Shown piece by piece: positions 1-8,828 of a DNA stretch of 64,000 nt. This DNA is from Streptacidiphilus jiangxiensis. Lineage in GTDB: Bacteria; Actinomycetota; Actinomycetes; Streptomycetales; Streptomycetaceae. The notes below the pieces were generated by a model. That model saw nothing but the letters and a program-made list of their open reading frames with translations. It did not search any database and had not been told where the DNA came from. Within the stretch, counting starts at the first letter, position 1; each line of letters begins with the position of its first letter. A program made the position numbers and the translations under genes. The DNA is taken from assembly GCF_900109465.1 (NCBI RefSeq), contig NZ_FOAZ01000021.1, positions 1 through 64,000 on the forward strand, read 5' to 3'.

Positions 1-366
1 CAGGCCTTCTGGCTGGTCGACCTGCTGGAATCGGCCGGCTACGACGGCCCGCGCCACTTCGACTTCAAGCCCCCGCGCACCGAGGACCTCTCCGGCGTCT
101 GGGCCTCCGCCGCCGCCTGCATGCGCAACTACCTGCTGCTCGCCGAACGCGCCCGCGCCTTCCGCGCCGACCCGGACGTCGTCGCCGCGCTGACCGCCGC
201 CCGCCTGCCCGAACTCGCCCTCCCCACCGCCCAGGACGGCCTCGCCGGCCTCCTCGCCGACCGGGACGCCTTCGAGGACTTCGACGTCGACACCGCCGCC
301 CGCCGCGGCATGGCCTTCGAGGTCCTGGACCAGCTCGCCATGGAACACCTCCTCGGCGCCCGCTGA
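1..366 (+). CDS. xylA: xylose isomerase, C-terminal part (5' end outside window)
   Basis: The open frame runs from base 1 to a TGA at 364-366 and gives the last 121 residues of a xylose isomerase, which interconverts D-xylose and D-xylulose in the cytoplasm. The segment [16 protein letters not shown], followed by CMRNYLLL and the ending [15 protein letters not shown], is the characteristic C-terminal region of the actinobacterial enzyme. This part packs the tetramer arm; the metal-binding residues lie in the missing N-terminal part. The gene is intact as far as visible, and a strong hairpin follows the stop. Recognition rests on family memory of the Streptomyces enzyme. Confidence 0.93.
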   Translation, partial: QAFWLVDLLESAGYDGPRHFDFKPPRTEDLSGVWASAAACMRNYLLLAERARAFRADPDVVAALTAARLPELALPTAQDGLAGLLADRDAFEDFDVDTAARRGMAFEVLDQLAMEHLLGAR

Positions 367-381
367 GCCCCGTGCCCCGCC

Positions 382-417
382 CCGCGGGCACGCCCCCACT
401 CAGGGCCGTGCCCGCGG
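382..417 (+). terminator. terminator hairpin after xylA
   Basis: CCGCGGGCACG at 382-392 pairs perfectly with CGTGCCCGCGG at 407-417, an 11-bp stem around a 14-base loop, starting 15 bases after the xylA stop. No U-tract follows, which is usual for intrinsic terminators in high-GC actinomycetes. Confidence 0.7.
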
Positions 418-493
418 AGTAAGACGACTGACCAGCGAGTTCAACATGCTGTTTATGCTCGGGCGGTCCGATCCGACCTGCCCGGAGCTCGTT

Positions 494-1006
494 ATGCCGC
501 CGCCCCCTGCCGCCAAGCCGTCGCACCCGTTGCAGGCGCTGCGGGCGGCGGTCTTCGCCGCGGGCGCCCTGTCGGTTCTGGTCGGTGTCGGCGTGCTGCT
601 CCACCAGCCGATGCTGATACCGCCGCTGGCCGCCAGCGCGGCCCTCGTCCACGGCGCTCCGGGACTGCCGATCTCGCAGCCCCGGAACCTGATCGGCGGA
701 CAACTGCTCTGCGCGCTCATCGGGTTCGGCACCCTCGCGGTGACCGGCAGCAGTGCCTGGGGCGCCGCGGTCGCGGCGGGCCTCTCGCTCGGCGCGATGC
801 TGCTCACCCACCTCTCCCACTCACCGGCGGCCGCGACCTCGGTGATCGTTGTGCTCCAGGCCCCGCACCCGGTGCCCTTTCTGGGCCTGCTGGCCCTGGC
901 CACGCTGCTACTCGTCGGCGTCGGCCTGTTGCCGGCGCGCATCGGCGGCCACCCCGTCCGCTACCCGGTCACCTGGGGACGTCAGCGCGCCACCGGTCAC
1001 GAGTGA
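494..1006 (+). CDS. HPP family integral membrane protein
   Basis: A 170-residue membrane protein with four hydrophobic stretches. The sequence LAASAALVHGAPGLPISQPRN, followed by a segment with SHSPAAATSVIVVL, matches the HPP domain; some members of this family have been linked to nitrite transport in plastids, but the substrate here cannot be read from the sequence. The ATG at 494 has GGAG at the right distance; an in-frame ATG at 446 would add 16 residues. The last 99 bases overlap the 3' end of the convergent exporter gene, so one of the two C-termini is probably under relaxed constraint. Confidence 0.8.
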   Translation: MPPPPAAKPSHPLQALRAAVFAAGALSVLVGVGVLLHQPMLIPPLAASAALVHGAPGLPISQPRNLIGGQLLCALIGFGTLAVTGSSAWGAAVAAGLSLGAMLLTHLSHSPAAATSVIVVLQAPHPVPFLGLLALATLLLVGVGLLPARIGGHPVRYPVTWGRQRATGHE

Positions 1007-2410
1007 GCCGCTCCGGCTCGGGGCGCAGGCGCCGGCGACGGCGCCGAGGAGTGACAGGACGGCGAGCGCGGCGACGGCCGGGCGGAACCCGGCGGCGAAC
1101 CGGGCCGGGCTCTCCAGGGCGCCGTAGTGGGTGAACAGCGCCAGCGCCAGGGCGATGCCGAAGGCGCCGCCCAGCTGGCGGAAGGTGTTGCTGCTGCCCG
1201 CCGCCTTGCCGATGCCCGACGGCGGAACCGCGCCGAGGATCACGGTCTGCACCGTCGGCAGCGCCATCGAGATCCCGACGCCGGCCGCGACCAGTCCCAC
1301 CGCCAGCGCGGCGTAGGACGGGGACGTGCCCGCGGTCAGCGCCACGAAGGCCAGCCCGGCCGCCTGAAGGGCGAGCCCGGAGGCGAGGATCCAACGCTCG
1401 CCGATCCGGTCGGAGAGGTTGCCCGCAATCGGCGCGACGACCATGGGCGTGGCGGTCCAGGGCAGCAGGCGCAGCCCCGCGGCGAGCGGGTCGTCGCCGC
1501 CGACGATCTGGAAGTACTGGGCCATCAGGAAGACGGCACCGAACAGGCTCGCCGTCATCAGGAAGCCGGCCGCGTGCCCGGCGGAGAAGGCGCGGGAGCG
1601 GAAGTACGGCATCGGCAGCATCGGCGTCCGGGTCCGCAGCTCCCAGAGCACGAAGGCCGTGAGCAGGGCCGCTCCGCCGAGGAGCGCGGTGAGGATCTCG
1701 GGGCTGGTCCAGCCGGAGGCGTTGCCCCGGACCAGGCCCCAGACCAGGCCGAGTGCGCCCAGGGCGACGAGCGCGAGGCCCGGAAGGTCCAGCGGACCGC
1801 CCGGCCCCCGGCTCTCCGGCACGTGGCGGACGATCAGCGGGACCAGGACCACGCCGAGCACCACGTTGATCCAGAAGATCCACTGCCAGCCCAGTCCCTG
1901 GACGACCGCGCCGCCGATCAGCGGCCCCGCGGCCACGGCGAGACCGGTCAGGCCGCCCCACACGCCGATGGCCCGGCCGCGCTGCGCGGGCGGGAACGTC
2001 GCGCCGAGGATGGCGAGGGTCAGCGGCATGACGGTGGCGGCGCCCACACCCTGCGCCGCACGGGCGGCGATCAGCGGCCCGATCGAGGGCGCGAGCGCGC
2101 ACGCGGCCGAGCAGAGCGAGAAGAGGGTCAGGCCGACGACGAGCACCCGCCGCCGTCCGTAGCGGTCCCCGAGCGCGGCGGCGGGGAGGATCGAGACGGC
2201 GAGCGCGAGCGTGTAGGCGTTCACTGTCCAGCCCAGCTGCTCGGGCGTCGCCCGGATCGCGTGCTGGATCGTGGTGAGCGCGGTCGTCACGACAAGGGTG
2301 TCGAGTACGGCCATGAACGCGGCGGCGGACATCAGGGCGAGGACCCAGCCGTGGCGGTCGGTCGAGGCCGCGCCGGGGGCGCGGGCGGTGGTGAGCTGCT
2401 GCGTGGTCAT
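908..2410 (-). CDS. MFS drug exporter, DHA2 (EmrB/QacA-like) family
   Basis: A 500-residue protein with about 14 hydrophobic segments, the size of DHA2 proton antiporters that export drugs and cations. The MFS loop motif between helices 2 and 3 is seen as LGDRYGRRRVLV, and the segment GPLIGGAVVQGLGWQWIFWIN is the antiporter motif C region typical of exporters. It is the only gene of its direction here and has its own upstream region of about 200 bases shared with the divergent DGPF gene. The C-terminal 30 residues are polar and overlap the HPP gene on the other strand. Substrate unknown; no regulator is adjacent. Confidence 0.88.
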   Translation of the reverse strand: MTTQQLTTARAPGAASTDRHGWVLALMSAAAFMAVLDTLVVTTALTTIQHAIRATPEQLGWTVNAYTLALAVSILPAAALGDRYGRRRVLVVGLTLFSLCSAACALAPSIGPLIAARAAQGVGAATVMPLTLAILGATFPPAQRGRAIGVWGGLTGLAVAAGPLIGGAVVQGLGWQWIFWINVVLGVVLVPLIVRHVPESRGPGGPLDLPGLALVALGALGLVWGLVRGNASGWTSPEILTALLGGAALLTAFVLWELRTRTPMLPMPYFRSRAFSAGHAAGFLMTASLFGAVFLMAQYFQIVGGDDPLAAGLRLLPWTATPMVVAPIAGNLSDRIGERWILASGLALQAAGLAFVALTAGTSPSYAALAVGLVAAGVGISMALPTVQTVILGAVPPSGIGKAAGSSNTFRQLGGAFGIALALALFTHYGALESPARFAAGFRPAVAALAVLSLLGAVAGACAPSRSGSLVTGGALTSPGDRVADGVAADARRQQADADE

Positions 2411-2523
2411 CGGAGGCTCCCGTTCGGGACGCGCGGTGGAGCGCGTGCTCTGCCTCTGGACGAACGGCGCCGCGGGGAAAGGACAGCGCGGAGGGACCGG
2501 CCGGGAAGTTTTCTCTGCCCGAA

Positions 2524-2550
2524 TGTCCCGCGCGTCAGGCCTCGTTCGTC
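2524..2550 (+). promoter_or_regulatory. candidate ECF42-type promoter before the DGPF-ECF42 pair
   Basis: TGTCCC at 2524-2529 is followed after 17 bases by CGTC at 2547-2550, 61 bases before the DGPF start. From memory, ECF42 factors recognise a -35 TGTCGA and a -10 CGA/TC type element. The second pair in this window has TGTCGA-N17-CGTA at almost the same distance from its start, and both have CGTT just before or overlapping the -10, which supports both calls. Confidence 0.5.
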
Positions 2551-2611
2551 CCTAGGGTGAGGACGAGGGCGCCCGCCCGGTCCGGACAGCGAGTCCGAAA
2601 GGTTGACCGTC

Positions 2612-2986
2612 ATGCTCTACGCCGCGCTCATCTACACGCCCGATCTCGACTTCGCCGAGCCCGAGATCGCCAAGGAGTGGCTTCCGCAGTACGCCGCCTT
2701 CCGCAGTGAGGCGGACGAGCACGTGGTCGGCGGCAAGGCCCTCGCACAGACCGCCACGGCGACCACCGTGCGGGTTCTCGGCGCGCGTGGCGGCGAGGTG
2801 GTGGTCAGCGACGGCCCCTACGCCGAGACCAAGGAGGCGCTGACCGGCTTCTACCTGCTGGAGTGCGAGGACCTCGACGAGGCCGTCGCCCTGGCCGCGA
2901 AGATTCCCGGGGCCTGGCACGGCGCGATCGAGGTGCGGCCCGTCGCCGACTTCAGCGCGGTGCAGTCGCTGCTGACGTCCGAGTAG
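2612..2986 (+). CDS. DGPF-domain (YCII-related) protein, partner of ECF42 sigma
   Basis: A 124-residue YCII/DGPF-type protein. The family signature appears as VVVSDGPYAETKEALTGFYLLE, followed by the usual DLDEAVALAAKIPGA and EVRPV ending. Such proteins are small alpha-beta barrels with a conserved His/Asp pocket and unproved enzymatic function; in actinobacteria they are genetically tied to ECF42 sigma factors, whose target genes they are. ATG 2612 has GAAAGG nine bases upstream and is preferred over the in-frame TTG at 2603. It lies 37 bases before the sigma gene on the same strand and is probably co-transcribed. A second copy of this pair lies at 15.7-17.4 kb. Confidence 0.88.
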   Translation: MLYAALIYTPDLDFAEPEIAKEWLPQYAAFRSEADEHVVGGKALAQTATATTVRVLGARGGEVVVSDGPYAETKEALTGFYLLECEDLDEAVALAAKIPGAWHGAIEVRPVADFSAVQSLLTSE

Positions 2987-3023
2987 CCGCAGGGGCCCCG
3001 ACAGAGGCCCGAAGGGAACGCCC

Positions 3024-4280
3024 GTGGAGGACCCGCTCGCGCGGACCGTCCGGCTGGAGGGGGCCAGGATCCTGGCCACCCTCGTGCGGACGGTCGGCGA
3101 TCTCGGCATCGCCGAGGACGCGGTGCAGGAGGCCACCATCACCGCGATGCGCGAGTGGCCGGTCTCCGGCGTGCCCGAGAGCCCGCGGGCCTGGCTGACG
3201 GTGGTGGCCCGCCGCAAGGCGACCGATCTCGTGCGCAGGGAGGGCCTGCGCGGCCGCAAGGAGCGGGAGGCGACGCAGTTGCTGGACCAGACGGCCCCCG
3301 AGCCGCCGGAGCCGGTCGGCGCGGTGGGCTCCGACGACCAACTACGGCTCATCTTCGTCTGCTGCCATCCCACGCTCGCTCCCGAGGCCCGGGTGGCGCT
3401 GGCCCTGCGCACACTCTGTGGCCTGGAGGTGCCGGAGGTGGCCGCCGCCCTGCTGACCAGCGAGGCGGCCATGGCCAAGCGGCTGACCCGGTCCCGCCAG
3501 AAGATCAAGCAGGCCGGCATCCGGTACCGGGTGCCCGCCGAGGCCGAGCTGCCCGCCCGGCTCGCGGCCGTCTGCGGCGTCCTGCACGGCCTCTACACCG
3601 CCGGCCACACCCGGCTCGACGGCGCGACGCTGCTCGACGTGGACCTGTGCGACGAGGCGGTGCGGCTGGCCCGGCTGCTGCGCGACCTGCTGCCGGGCCG
3701 GCCCGGGCCGGAGGCGCTGCTCGCGCTGCTGCTGCTCACCGAGGCGCGCCGCCCGGCCCGGATCGACCCCGACGGTGCGCCGGTCCTGCTCGCCGCCCAG
3801 GACCGCGGCCGCTGGGACCGGGCCGCGATCGACGAGGGCCTGCACCTCCTGGCCACCTCCCTGGAGCGCACCGAGGGGCAGGCCGACCCGTACCAGCTCC
3901 AGGCGGCGATCGCCGCCGTGCACGCCCTCGCGCCGACCGCCGAGGCCACCGACTGGCCCGAGATCGTGCGCCTCTACGACCTGCTGATCTCCGTTCAACC
4001 CGCGAGCACGCCCGCCGCGCTCGGCCGGGCCGTCGCCGTGGCCGAGGCCTACGGTGCCCCGGCCGGCCTGGCGGCCCTGGACGCTCTCGACGCGCAGGCG
4101 CCCGATCCGCACGACCACCGTCGCACCGCTATCCGCGCCGAGCTCCTCGCCCGCACGGGCCGCCTTGCCGAGGCCGCCGCCACGATGCGCCGCTCCCTCG
4201 ACGGCCCCCTCCCGGACCCGGAACGCGCCCACCGCCTGCGCCGCGTCGCGGAGTGGGAGACCGCCGAGGACCGGCCCTAG
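3024..4280 (+). CDS. ECF42-group RNA polymerase sigma factor with TPR-like C-terminus
   Basis: A 418-residue sigma factor, about twice the length of ordinary ECF factors. Region 2 lies at about 10-75 (ending in ESPRAWLTVVARRKATDLVRRE) and region 4 at about 110-165 (LRLIFVCCHPTLAPEARVAL, then an HTH with EVAAALLTSEAAMAKRLTRS). The remaining 240 residues form the helical TPR-like extension (DUF6596 type) typical of ECF42. No anti-sigma gene is present, as expected for this group, where the extension is thought to control activity. GTG 3024 is preceded by GAAGGG. The downstream PP2C phosphatase starts 59 bases after the stop and could share the transcript. Confidence 0.9.
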   Translation: MEDPLARTVRLEGARILATLVRTVGDLGIAEDAVQEATITAMREWPVSGVPESPRAWLTVVARRKATDLVRREGLRGRKEREATQLLDQTAPEPPEPVGAVGSDDQLRLIFVCCHPTLAPEARVALALRTLCGLEVPEVAAALLTSEAAMAKRLTRSRQKIKQAGIRYRVPAEAELPARLAAVCGVLHGLYTAGHTRLDGATLLDVDLCDEAVRLARLLRDLLPGRPGPEALLALLLLTEARRPARIDPDGAPVLLAAQDRGRWDRAAIDEGLHLLATSLERTEGQADPYQLQAAIAAVHALAPTAEATDWPEIVRLYDLLISVQPASTPAALGRAVAVAEAYGAPAGLAALDALDAQAPDPHDHRRTAIRAELLARTGRLAEAAATMRRSLDGPLPDPERAHRLRRVAEWETAEDRP

Positions 4281-4339
4281 CTCCGCCGATTACCGACCGC
4301 TACTTGCGTGGTCACAGGTGTGCAGGTTAAGGATGGGGG

Positions 4340-7063
4340 GTGCGCAGACGCCACCGCGAGGCCTCGACGCACCGTGACCGCGGTGCGTCGTCCGAGCCGG
4401 GCTCGAACAGTCCGAGCGGTCCGCGCCGCGGGCGCGGGCTGAGCCGGATGCTCTCCGCCCGGAGCCTGGCCGGGCGGATGTTCCTGACCGGCCTGCTGAT
4501 CGTGCTGCTGCTGGTGGCGGCGGCCGTCACCGCGATGGTGCTCCAGGCCCGCTCCAGCACGGTCAGCGACGCCCGCCGGGTCACCCGGGGCGTCGCCGAG
4601 GCGTTCGCGAGCGGACCGGGGCTCGCCCAGGCCCTGGAGAGCTCGAACCCGTCGGCGGTGCTGGAGCCACGCGCCGAGGCGGTACGGCAGGCCACCGGCG
4701 TGGACTCGGTCGTGGTCTTCAACACCCGCTACGTCCAGCTCACCTCGCCGGACCCGACCTTCGTCGGTCGCCCCTACCAGGCGCCCCCCTTCGTGACGCA
4801 GGAGGTGGTGCCGAAGCTGCTGGCCGGCCAGACCGTCACCTTCACCCTGAGCGAGCCGGGGTTCAGCTCGATCGCCACCGCCGTCCCGATCTTCGACCCG
4901 GCCCACCGGCCGCTCGGCGTGGTCGTCGTCAACATCACCGTCGGCCGGGTCAACTCGCTGGTCGACACCCACCTGCCGATCCTGATCGGCGGCGCCGCCG
5001 TCGGGCTGGTGCTGGCGGCCGCAGGCACCGCCTACGCCTCCCGGCGGCTGCTGCGGCAGACCCGGGGCCTCGGCCCGACCGAGCTGTCCCGGATGTACGA
5101 GCACCACGAGGCCGTGCTGCACGCGGTCCGCGAGGGCGTGCTGATCATCGGCGGTGACGGACGCCTGACGCTCGCCAACGACGAGGCACGCCGGCTGCTG
5201 GACCTGCCGGCCGAGGCCGAGGGCCGATCCGTCGCCTCGCTCGGCCTCGACCCCGCCACGACCGAGCTGCTCACCTCCGCGGACGAGGTGACCGACGGCA
5301 TCCACCGGGCCGGTGACCGCCTGCTCGCGGTGAACAAGCGCCCCACCGCGCCCTACGGCGGCCTGCCCGGCAGCGTCGTCACGCTGCGCGACACCACCGA
5401 GCTGCACGAGCTCACCGACCGCATCGAGGTCGCCGGGCAGCGCCGGCAGTTGCTCTACGAGGCGGGCATGCGGATCGGCCGGACCCTGGACATGACGCGC
5501 ACCTGCGAGGAGCTCGCAGAGGTCGCGGTCGGCGGGTTCGCCGACACCGTCACCGTCGACCTGGTCGACGCCGTCACCCGCGGCGAGGAGCCGCCGCGGA
5601 CGGCCGCGTTGCTGCGCCGTACCGCACTGCGCGGTCGTCCGGGCGTGGGCTCGCCCGGGTCCGCCGCGCCGGTCGGCGCCAGCGTGACCGTCACCGCCGG
5701 CAGCCCGCAGGAGCGCGCCGTGACCAGTGACGAGGCGGTGCCGGACGACCACCACGGGACGCTGACCGTCGCCCTGCGGATGCGCGGAGGCCTGCTCGGC
5801 CTGGTCCAGTTCCGCCGCGCCGTCACGAGCGCGCCCTTCGACGCCGACGACCTGCTGCTGGCGAAGGACCTGGCCGCGCGCGCCGCGATGTCCGTCGACA
5901 ACGCCCGTCGGTTCACCCGCGAGCACGGCACCGCCGTCGCCCTGCAGCGCAGCCTGCTGCCGCGCAGCGTGCCCGAACGCACCGGGCTGGAGGTGGCGCA
6001 CCGCTACCTGCCCGCCACCGCGGGCGTCGGCGGCGACTGGTTCGACGTCATCGCCCTGCCCGGCTTCCGCACCGCCCTGGTCGTCGGGGACGTGGTCGGC
6101 CACGGCATCAACGCCGCCGTCGCGATGGGCCGACTGCGCACCGCGATCCGGACCTTCTGCGCCCTCGACCTGCCGCCCGACGAGGTGCTGGGCCGACTGG
6201 ACGAGCTCGTCTCCCAGCTCGACGAGGAGTCCACCGACGTCAGCTTCACCGGGTCCACCTGCGTGTACGCGGTCTACGACCCCGTCGTGGGCGTCTGCAC
6301 CGTCTCCCGTGCCGGGCATCCGGCGCCGGTCGTGCTGACCCCGGACGGGCGGCTGGACCGCCCCGAGGTGGCCGTCTCGCCGCCGCTGGGCGTCGGCGGG
6401 CACCCGTTCGAGACCACCGAGATCCCGCTCGCCCCCGGCTCCCAGCTGCTGCTGTTCAGCGACGGCCTGGTCGAGTCCCGCGAGCAGGACGGCGACCAGG
6501 GCCTGGAACGCCTGCGCGCGGCCCTCGAGGGCCGCGGCGGCACGAGCCCGGAGGAGACCTGCTCCGCCGCGATCCAGGCCGGCCCGAGCCCCCACCCCAC
6601 CGACGACATCGCCCTCCTCGTCGCCCGCACCACGCTGCTGCGCCCGGACCAGGTCGCCACCTGGGACGTGCCGAGCGACCCCGCCGCGGTCGGACCGGTG
6701 CGCAACGCCTGCGTGAAGCAACTGGCCGAGTGGGGTCTTGAGGAGATCTCCTTCAACACCGAGCTGATCCTGAGCGAGCTCATCACCAACGCCATCCGCT
6801 ACGGCGCCTCACCCGTCCGTGTGCGCCTCCTGCGCGACACCGCCCTGGTCTGCGAGGTCTCCGACGCCAGCAGCACCGCTCCGCACCTGCGCTGGGCCGC
6901 GACCACCGACGAGGGCGGTCGCGGCATCTTCCTCGTCGCCAAACTCGCGCACCGCTGGGGCACCCGCTACACCCCCACGGGCAAGGTCATCTGGTCCGAG
7001 CAGTCCCTGACGGAGAGCGCACCCGGGGACGGGCCGCTGTTCGCCTTTGAGGAGGACTGGTGA
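4340..7063 (+). CDS. membrane-bound sensor PP2C/SpoIIE phosphatase with PAS, GAF and C-terminal anti-sigma-like kinase domain
   Basis: A 907-residue signalling protein. Order: basic N-terminus, membrane helix near 47-70, extracellular Cache-like sensor to about 210, second helix near 215-235, PAS about 255-360, GAF about 380-530, SpoIIE-type PP2C about 540-760 and an HATPase domain to the end. Metal-site motifs GGDWFDV, GDVVGHG, SDGLVES and DDIALL are intact, as are the kinase boxes ELITNAIRYG and DEGGRGIF. It should sense an external signal and switch the phosphorylation of anti-anti-sigma partners, while its own kinase domain could act in reverse. GTG 4340 has AAGGA upstream; ATG 4447 is an alternative. 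It sits 59 bases after the ECF42 gene. Confidence 0.9.
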   Translation: MRRRHREASTHRDRGASSEPGSNSPSGPRRGRGLSRMLSARSLAGRMFLTGLLIVLLLVAAAVTAMVLQARSSTVSDARRVTRGVAEAFASGPGLAQALESSNPSAVLEPRAEAVRQATGVDSVVVFNTRYVQLTSPDPTFVGRPYQAPPFVTQEVVPKLLAGQTVTFTLSEPGFSSIATAVPIFDPAHRPLGVVVVNITVGRVNSLVDTHLPILIGGAAVGLVLAAAGTAYASRRLLRQTRGLGPTELSRMYEHHEAVLHAVREGVLIIGGDGRLTLANDEARRLLDLPAEAEGRSVASLGLDPATTELLTSADEVTDGIHRAGDRLLAVNKRPTAPYGGLPGSVVTLRDTTELHELTDRIEVAGQRRQLLYEAGMRIGRTLDMTRTCEELAEVAVGGFADTVTVDLVDAVTRGEEPPRTAALLRRTALRGRPGVGSPGSAAPVGASVTVTAGSPQERAVTSDEAVPDDHHGTLTVALRMRGGLLGLVQFRRAVTSAPFDADDLLLAKDLAARAAMSVDNARRFTREHGTAVALQRSLLPRSVPERTGLEVAHRYLPATAGVGGDWFDVIALPGFRTALVVGDVVGHGINAAVAMGRLRTAIRTFCALDLPPDEVLGRLDELVSQLDEESTDVSFTGSTCVYAVYDPVVGVCTVSRAGHPAPVVLTPDGRLDRPEVAVSPPLGVGGHPFETTEIPLAPGSQLLLFSDGLVESREQDGDQGLERLRAALEGRGGTSPEETCSAAIQAGPSPHPTDDIALLVARTTLLRPDQVATWDVPSDPAAVGPVRNACVKQLAEWGLEEISFNTELILSELITNAIRYGASPVRVRLLRDTALVCEVSDASSTAPHLRWAATTDEGGRGIFLVAKLAHRWGTRYTPTGKVIWSEQSLTESAPGDGPLFAFEEDW

Positions 7064-7088
7064 CGGACCGTCGCACGGGCCGTGGTGA

Positions 7089-7877
7089 TCAGGGCTTGCG
7101 GGCGACGCCGACGGCGGCGAGGCGGAGCACGGGGTGGTCGGCGGGGGAGGGGGTGTCCGCGTCCGGGCGCCACTCGGCGACGCCGACGACGCCGGGGTCG
7201 AGCAGGTCCAGGCCGGAGAGGAACGCCGCGACCTCGTCGCGGGTGCGGAACTGGCCGCGTCCGACGCCCTGCCGCAGGGCGGCCTCCGCCTCGGCGGTGT
7301 CGGCGTCGACCTCCGGCCCTGCGGTGGTCAGGTGGTGGACGAAGACGTAGCTGCCGGACGGCAGCGCGTCGACCAGGCCGCGGACCAGGCCGTAGGGGTC
7401 CTCCTCGTCCAGGACGTAGTGCAGGATGCCGCAGAGCAGCAGCCCGACCGGCTGGTCGAGGTCGATGTGGGCGCGCAGCGTCGGGTCGGCCAGGAGCTCG
7501 GCGGGGCGGCGCAGGTCGCCGTCGGTGACGACGGTCTGCTTGTTGTCGGCCAGCAGCGCGCGGGCGTGGGCGAGCACGGTCGCGTCGTTGTCGACGTAGA
7601 CGACGTGCGTGTCGGGCGCGATGCGCTGCGCCACCTGATGCACGTTCTCCGCCGTGGGCAGCCCGGAGCCGATGTCGACGAGCTGCCGCAGGCCCTCGAC
7701 GCGCACCAGATGGTCCACCACCCGTCGCAGCACCGCGCGTTGCTGCTGCACACCGAGGTGCACCTGCGGGAGCGCGCCGGCGATCCGCTCGCCGAGGGCC
7801 CGGTCGGCCTCGAAGTTGTCCTTGCCGCCCAGGAGATAGTCGTAGACGCGGGCGATGTTCGGCGGCGGGGTTTCCAC
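7089..7877 (-). CDS. SAM-dependent methyltransferase, DUF574 family
   Basis: A 262-residue protein of the DUF574 S-adenosylmethionine-dependent methyltransferase family, which is expanded in streptomycetes. The N-terminal NIARVYDYLLGGKDNFEADR signature is intact, the glycine-rich SAM loop is seen as LVDIGSGLPT and the acidic strand end as VVYVDNDATVL. The acceptor substrate is unknown. GTG 7877 has GGAG upstream. It starts 63 bases downstream of pqqB on the same strand and could be read through from the pqq operon, but the family is normally unrelated to PQQ. Its stop lies 25 bases from the convergent phosphatase stop. Confidence 0.9.
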   Translation of the reverse strand: METPPPNIARVYDYLLGGKDNFEADRALGERIAGALPQVHLGVQQQRAVLRRVVDHLVRVEGLRQLVDIGSGLPTAENVHQVAQRIAPDTHVVYVDNDATVLAHARALLADNKQTVVTDGDLRRPAELLADPTLRAHIDLDQPVGLLLCGILHYVLDEEDPYGLVRGLVDALPSGSYVFVHHLTTAGPEVDADTAEAEAALRQGVGRGQFRTRDEVAAFLSGLDLLDPGVVGVAEWRPDADTPSPADHPVLRLAAVGVARKP

Positions 7878-7940
7878 GGTGCTCCACTCCAGTCGGGTGG
7901 GCCTGATCGTACAGGCGTGCCAGAAGCGGTCCGATCGCCG

Positions 7941-8828
7941 TCAGGGCAGGGCGAGTTCGGTCCCGTCGGGGAGCAGCTCCACGCCGGCGGCCTTCAGCTC
8001 CGTGTGGGCGGCCGAGGCGGGGTCCAGCAGCGGGTTGGTGTTGTTGAGGTGGGTGTAGATCCGGCGGACGCGCGGATGGCGGGCGAGGGCGGACAGGCTG
8101 CCGTCCGGGCCGGAGATCGGCAGGTGGCCCATGGAGCGTTGGGCGCGAGCGCCGGGGGCGCGGGTGCCCAGCTCGTCGGCGGAGAGGAAGGTGCCGTCGA
8201 GCAGGGCGCAGTCGACGCCTGCGACGAGCGCGTCCAGGGCGGGCGTCCAGCGGCCGAAACAGGGCGCGTAGAGCAGGGCGGCTCCCGTCGCCGGCTCCGC
8301 GATGCGCAGCGCGCTGACCCACGATCCGTCCGTCGCGGGGGAGTCGACGAACTTCGGCGCCTTGCTGCCGAGCTGGTGGACCGTCACCGAGAGCCCGCCG
8401 ACGAGCTCGTGCGCCGCGCCGCCCGGCACGAGCGCGGTCCAACGCCAGGGCGTGTAGCGGTCGATGGCGTCGCGCAGCGGCACCGCGCCCAGGACCGTCG
8501 AGGTCGCGAGGACCTCGAGGCCGGGGCCGCCACGCAGCAGCGGCAGGCCGAGGGTGTGGTCGGCCTCGGCGTCGGTGAGCAGGACGCCGCGTAGCGGGGT
8601 GTCGCGCGGACCCGGGCCGGGGGCGAGCTCCGGGGCGGCCAGGAGCTGTGCCCCCAGGTCCGGCGAGGCGTTCAGCAGCCACCAGGAGCGGGAGTCGCCG
8701 CTGACGGCCACGCAGTCCTGGGTGCGCCCCGGCAGCCGTCCGGCCCGCGCCCTCCGGCAGAGCGGACAGGCGCAGTTCCACTGCGGGAAGCCGCCCCCGG
8801 CGGCGGTACCGAGCAGGAGCACCCTCAC
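7941..8828 (-). CDS. pqqB: PqqB, PQQ biosynthesis metallo-hydrolase
   Basis: A 295-residue metallo-beta-lactamase-fold protein. It begins VRVLLLGTAAGGGFPQWNC, the diagnostic PqqB start with the structural zinc cysteines (CACPLC) close behind, and carries DAEADHTLGLPLLR at the active-site loop and the late THLNNTNPLL motif. PqqB is known to hydroxylate a tyrosine-derived intermediate of the crosslinked Glu-Tyr using iron. The GTG start overlaps the pqqE stop by 4 bases (GTGA), so it is translationally coupled. It is the last gene of the pqqACDEB unit. Length is normal for the family. Confidence 0.95.
   Translation of the reverse strand: MRVLLLGTAAGGGFPQWNCACPLCRRARAGRLPGRTQDCVAVSGDSRSWWLLNASPDLGAQLLAAPELAPGPGPRDTPLRGVLLTDAEADHTLGLPLLRGGPGLEVLATSTVLGAVPLRDAIDRYTPWRWTALVPGGAAHELVGGLSVTVHQLGSKAPKFVDSPATDGSWVSALRIAEPATGAALLYAPCFGRWTPALDALVAGVDCALLDGTFLSADELGTRAPGARAQRSMGHLPISGPDGSLSALARHPRVRRIYTHLNNTNPLLDPASAAHTELKAAGVELLPDGTELALP

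Noticed and set aside
1127-2560. Plus-strand frames opposite the MFS exporter
   Set aside because: Composition is Arg/Gly/Glu-rich without domains; the minus-strand exporter explains the coding signal.
4277-6721. 814-residue minus-strand frame opposite the PP2C gene
   Set aside because: It is antisense to a well-supported multi-domain phosphatase and has no recognisable domain; a usual high-GC artefact.
7089-7877. Methyltransferase acting in PQQ synthesis
   Set aside because: PQQ assembly needs no methylation and DUF574 genes occur widely without pqq; its location after pqqB is probably chance.
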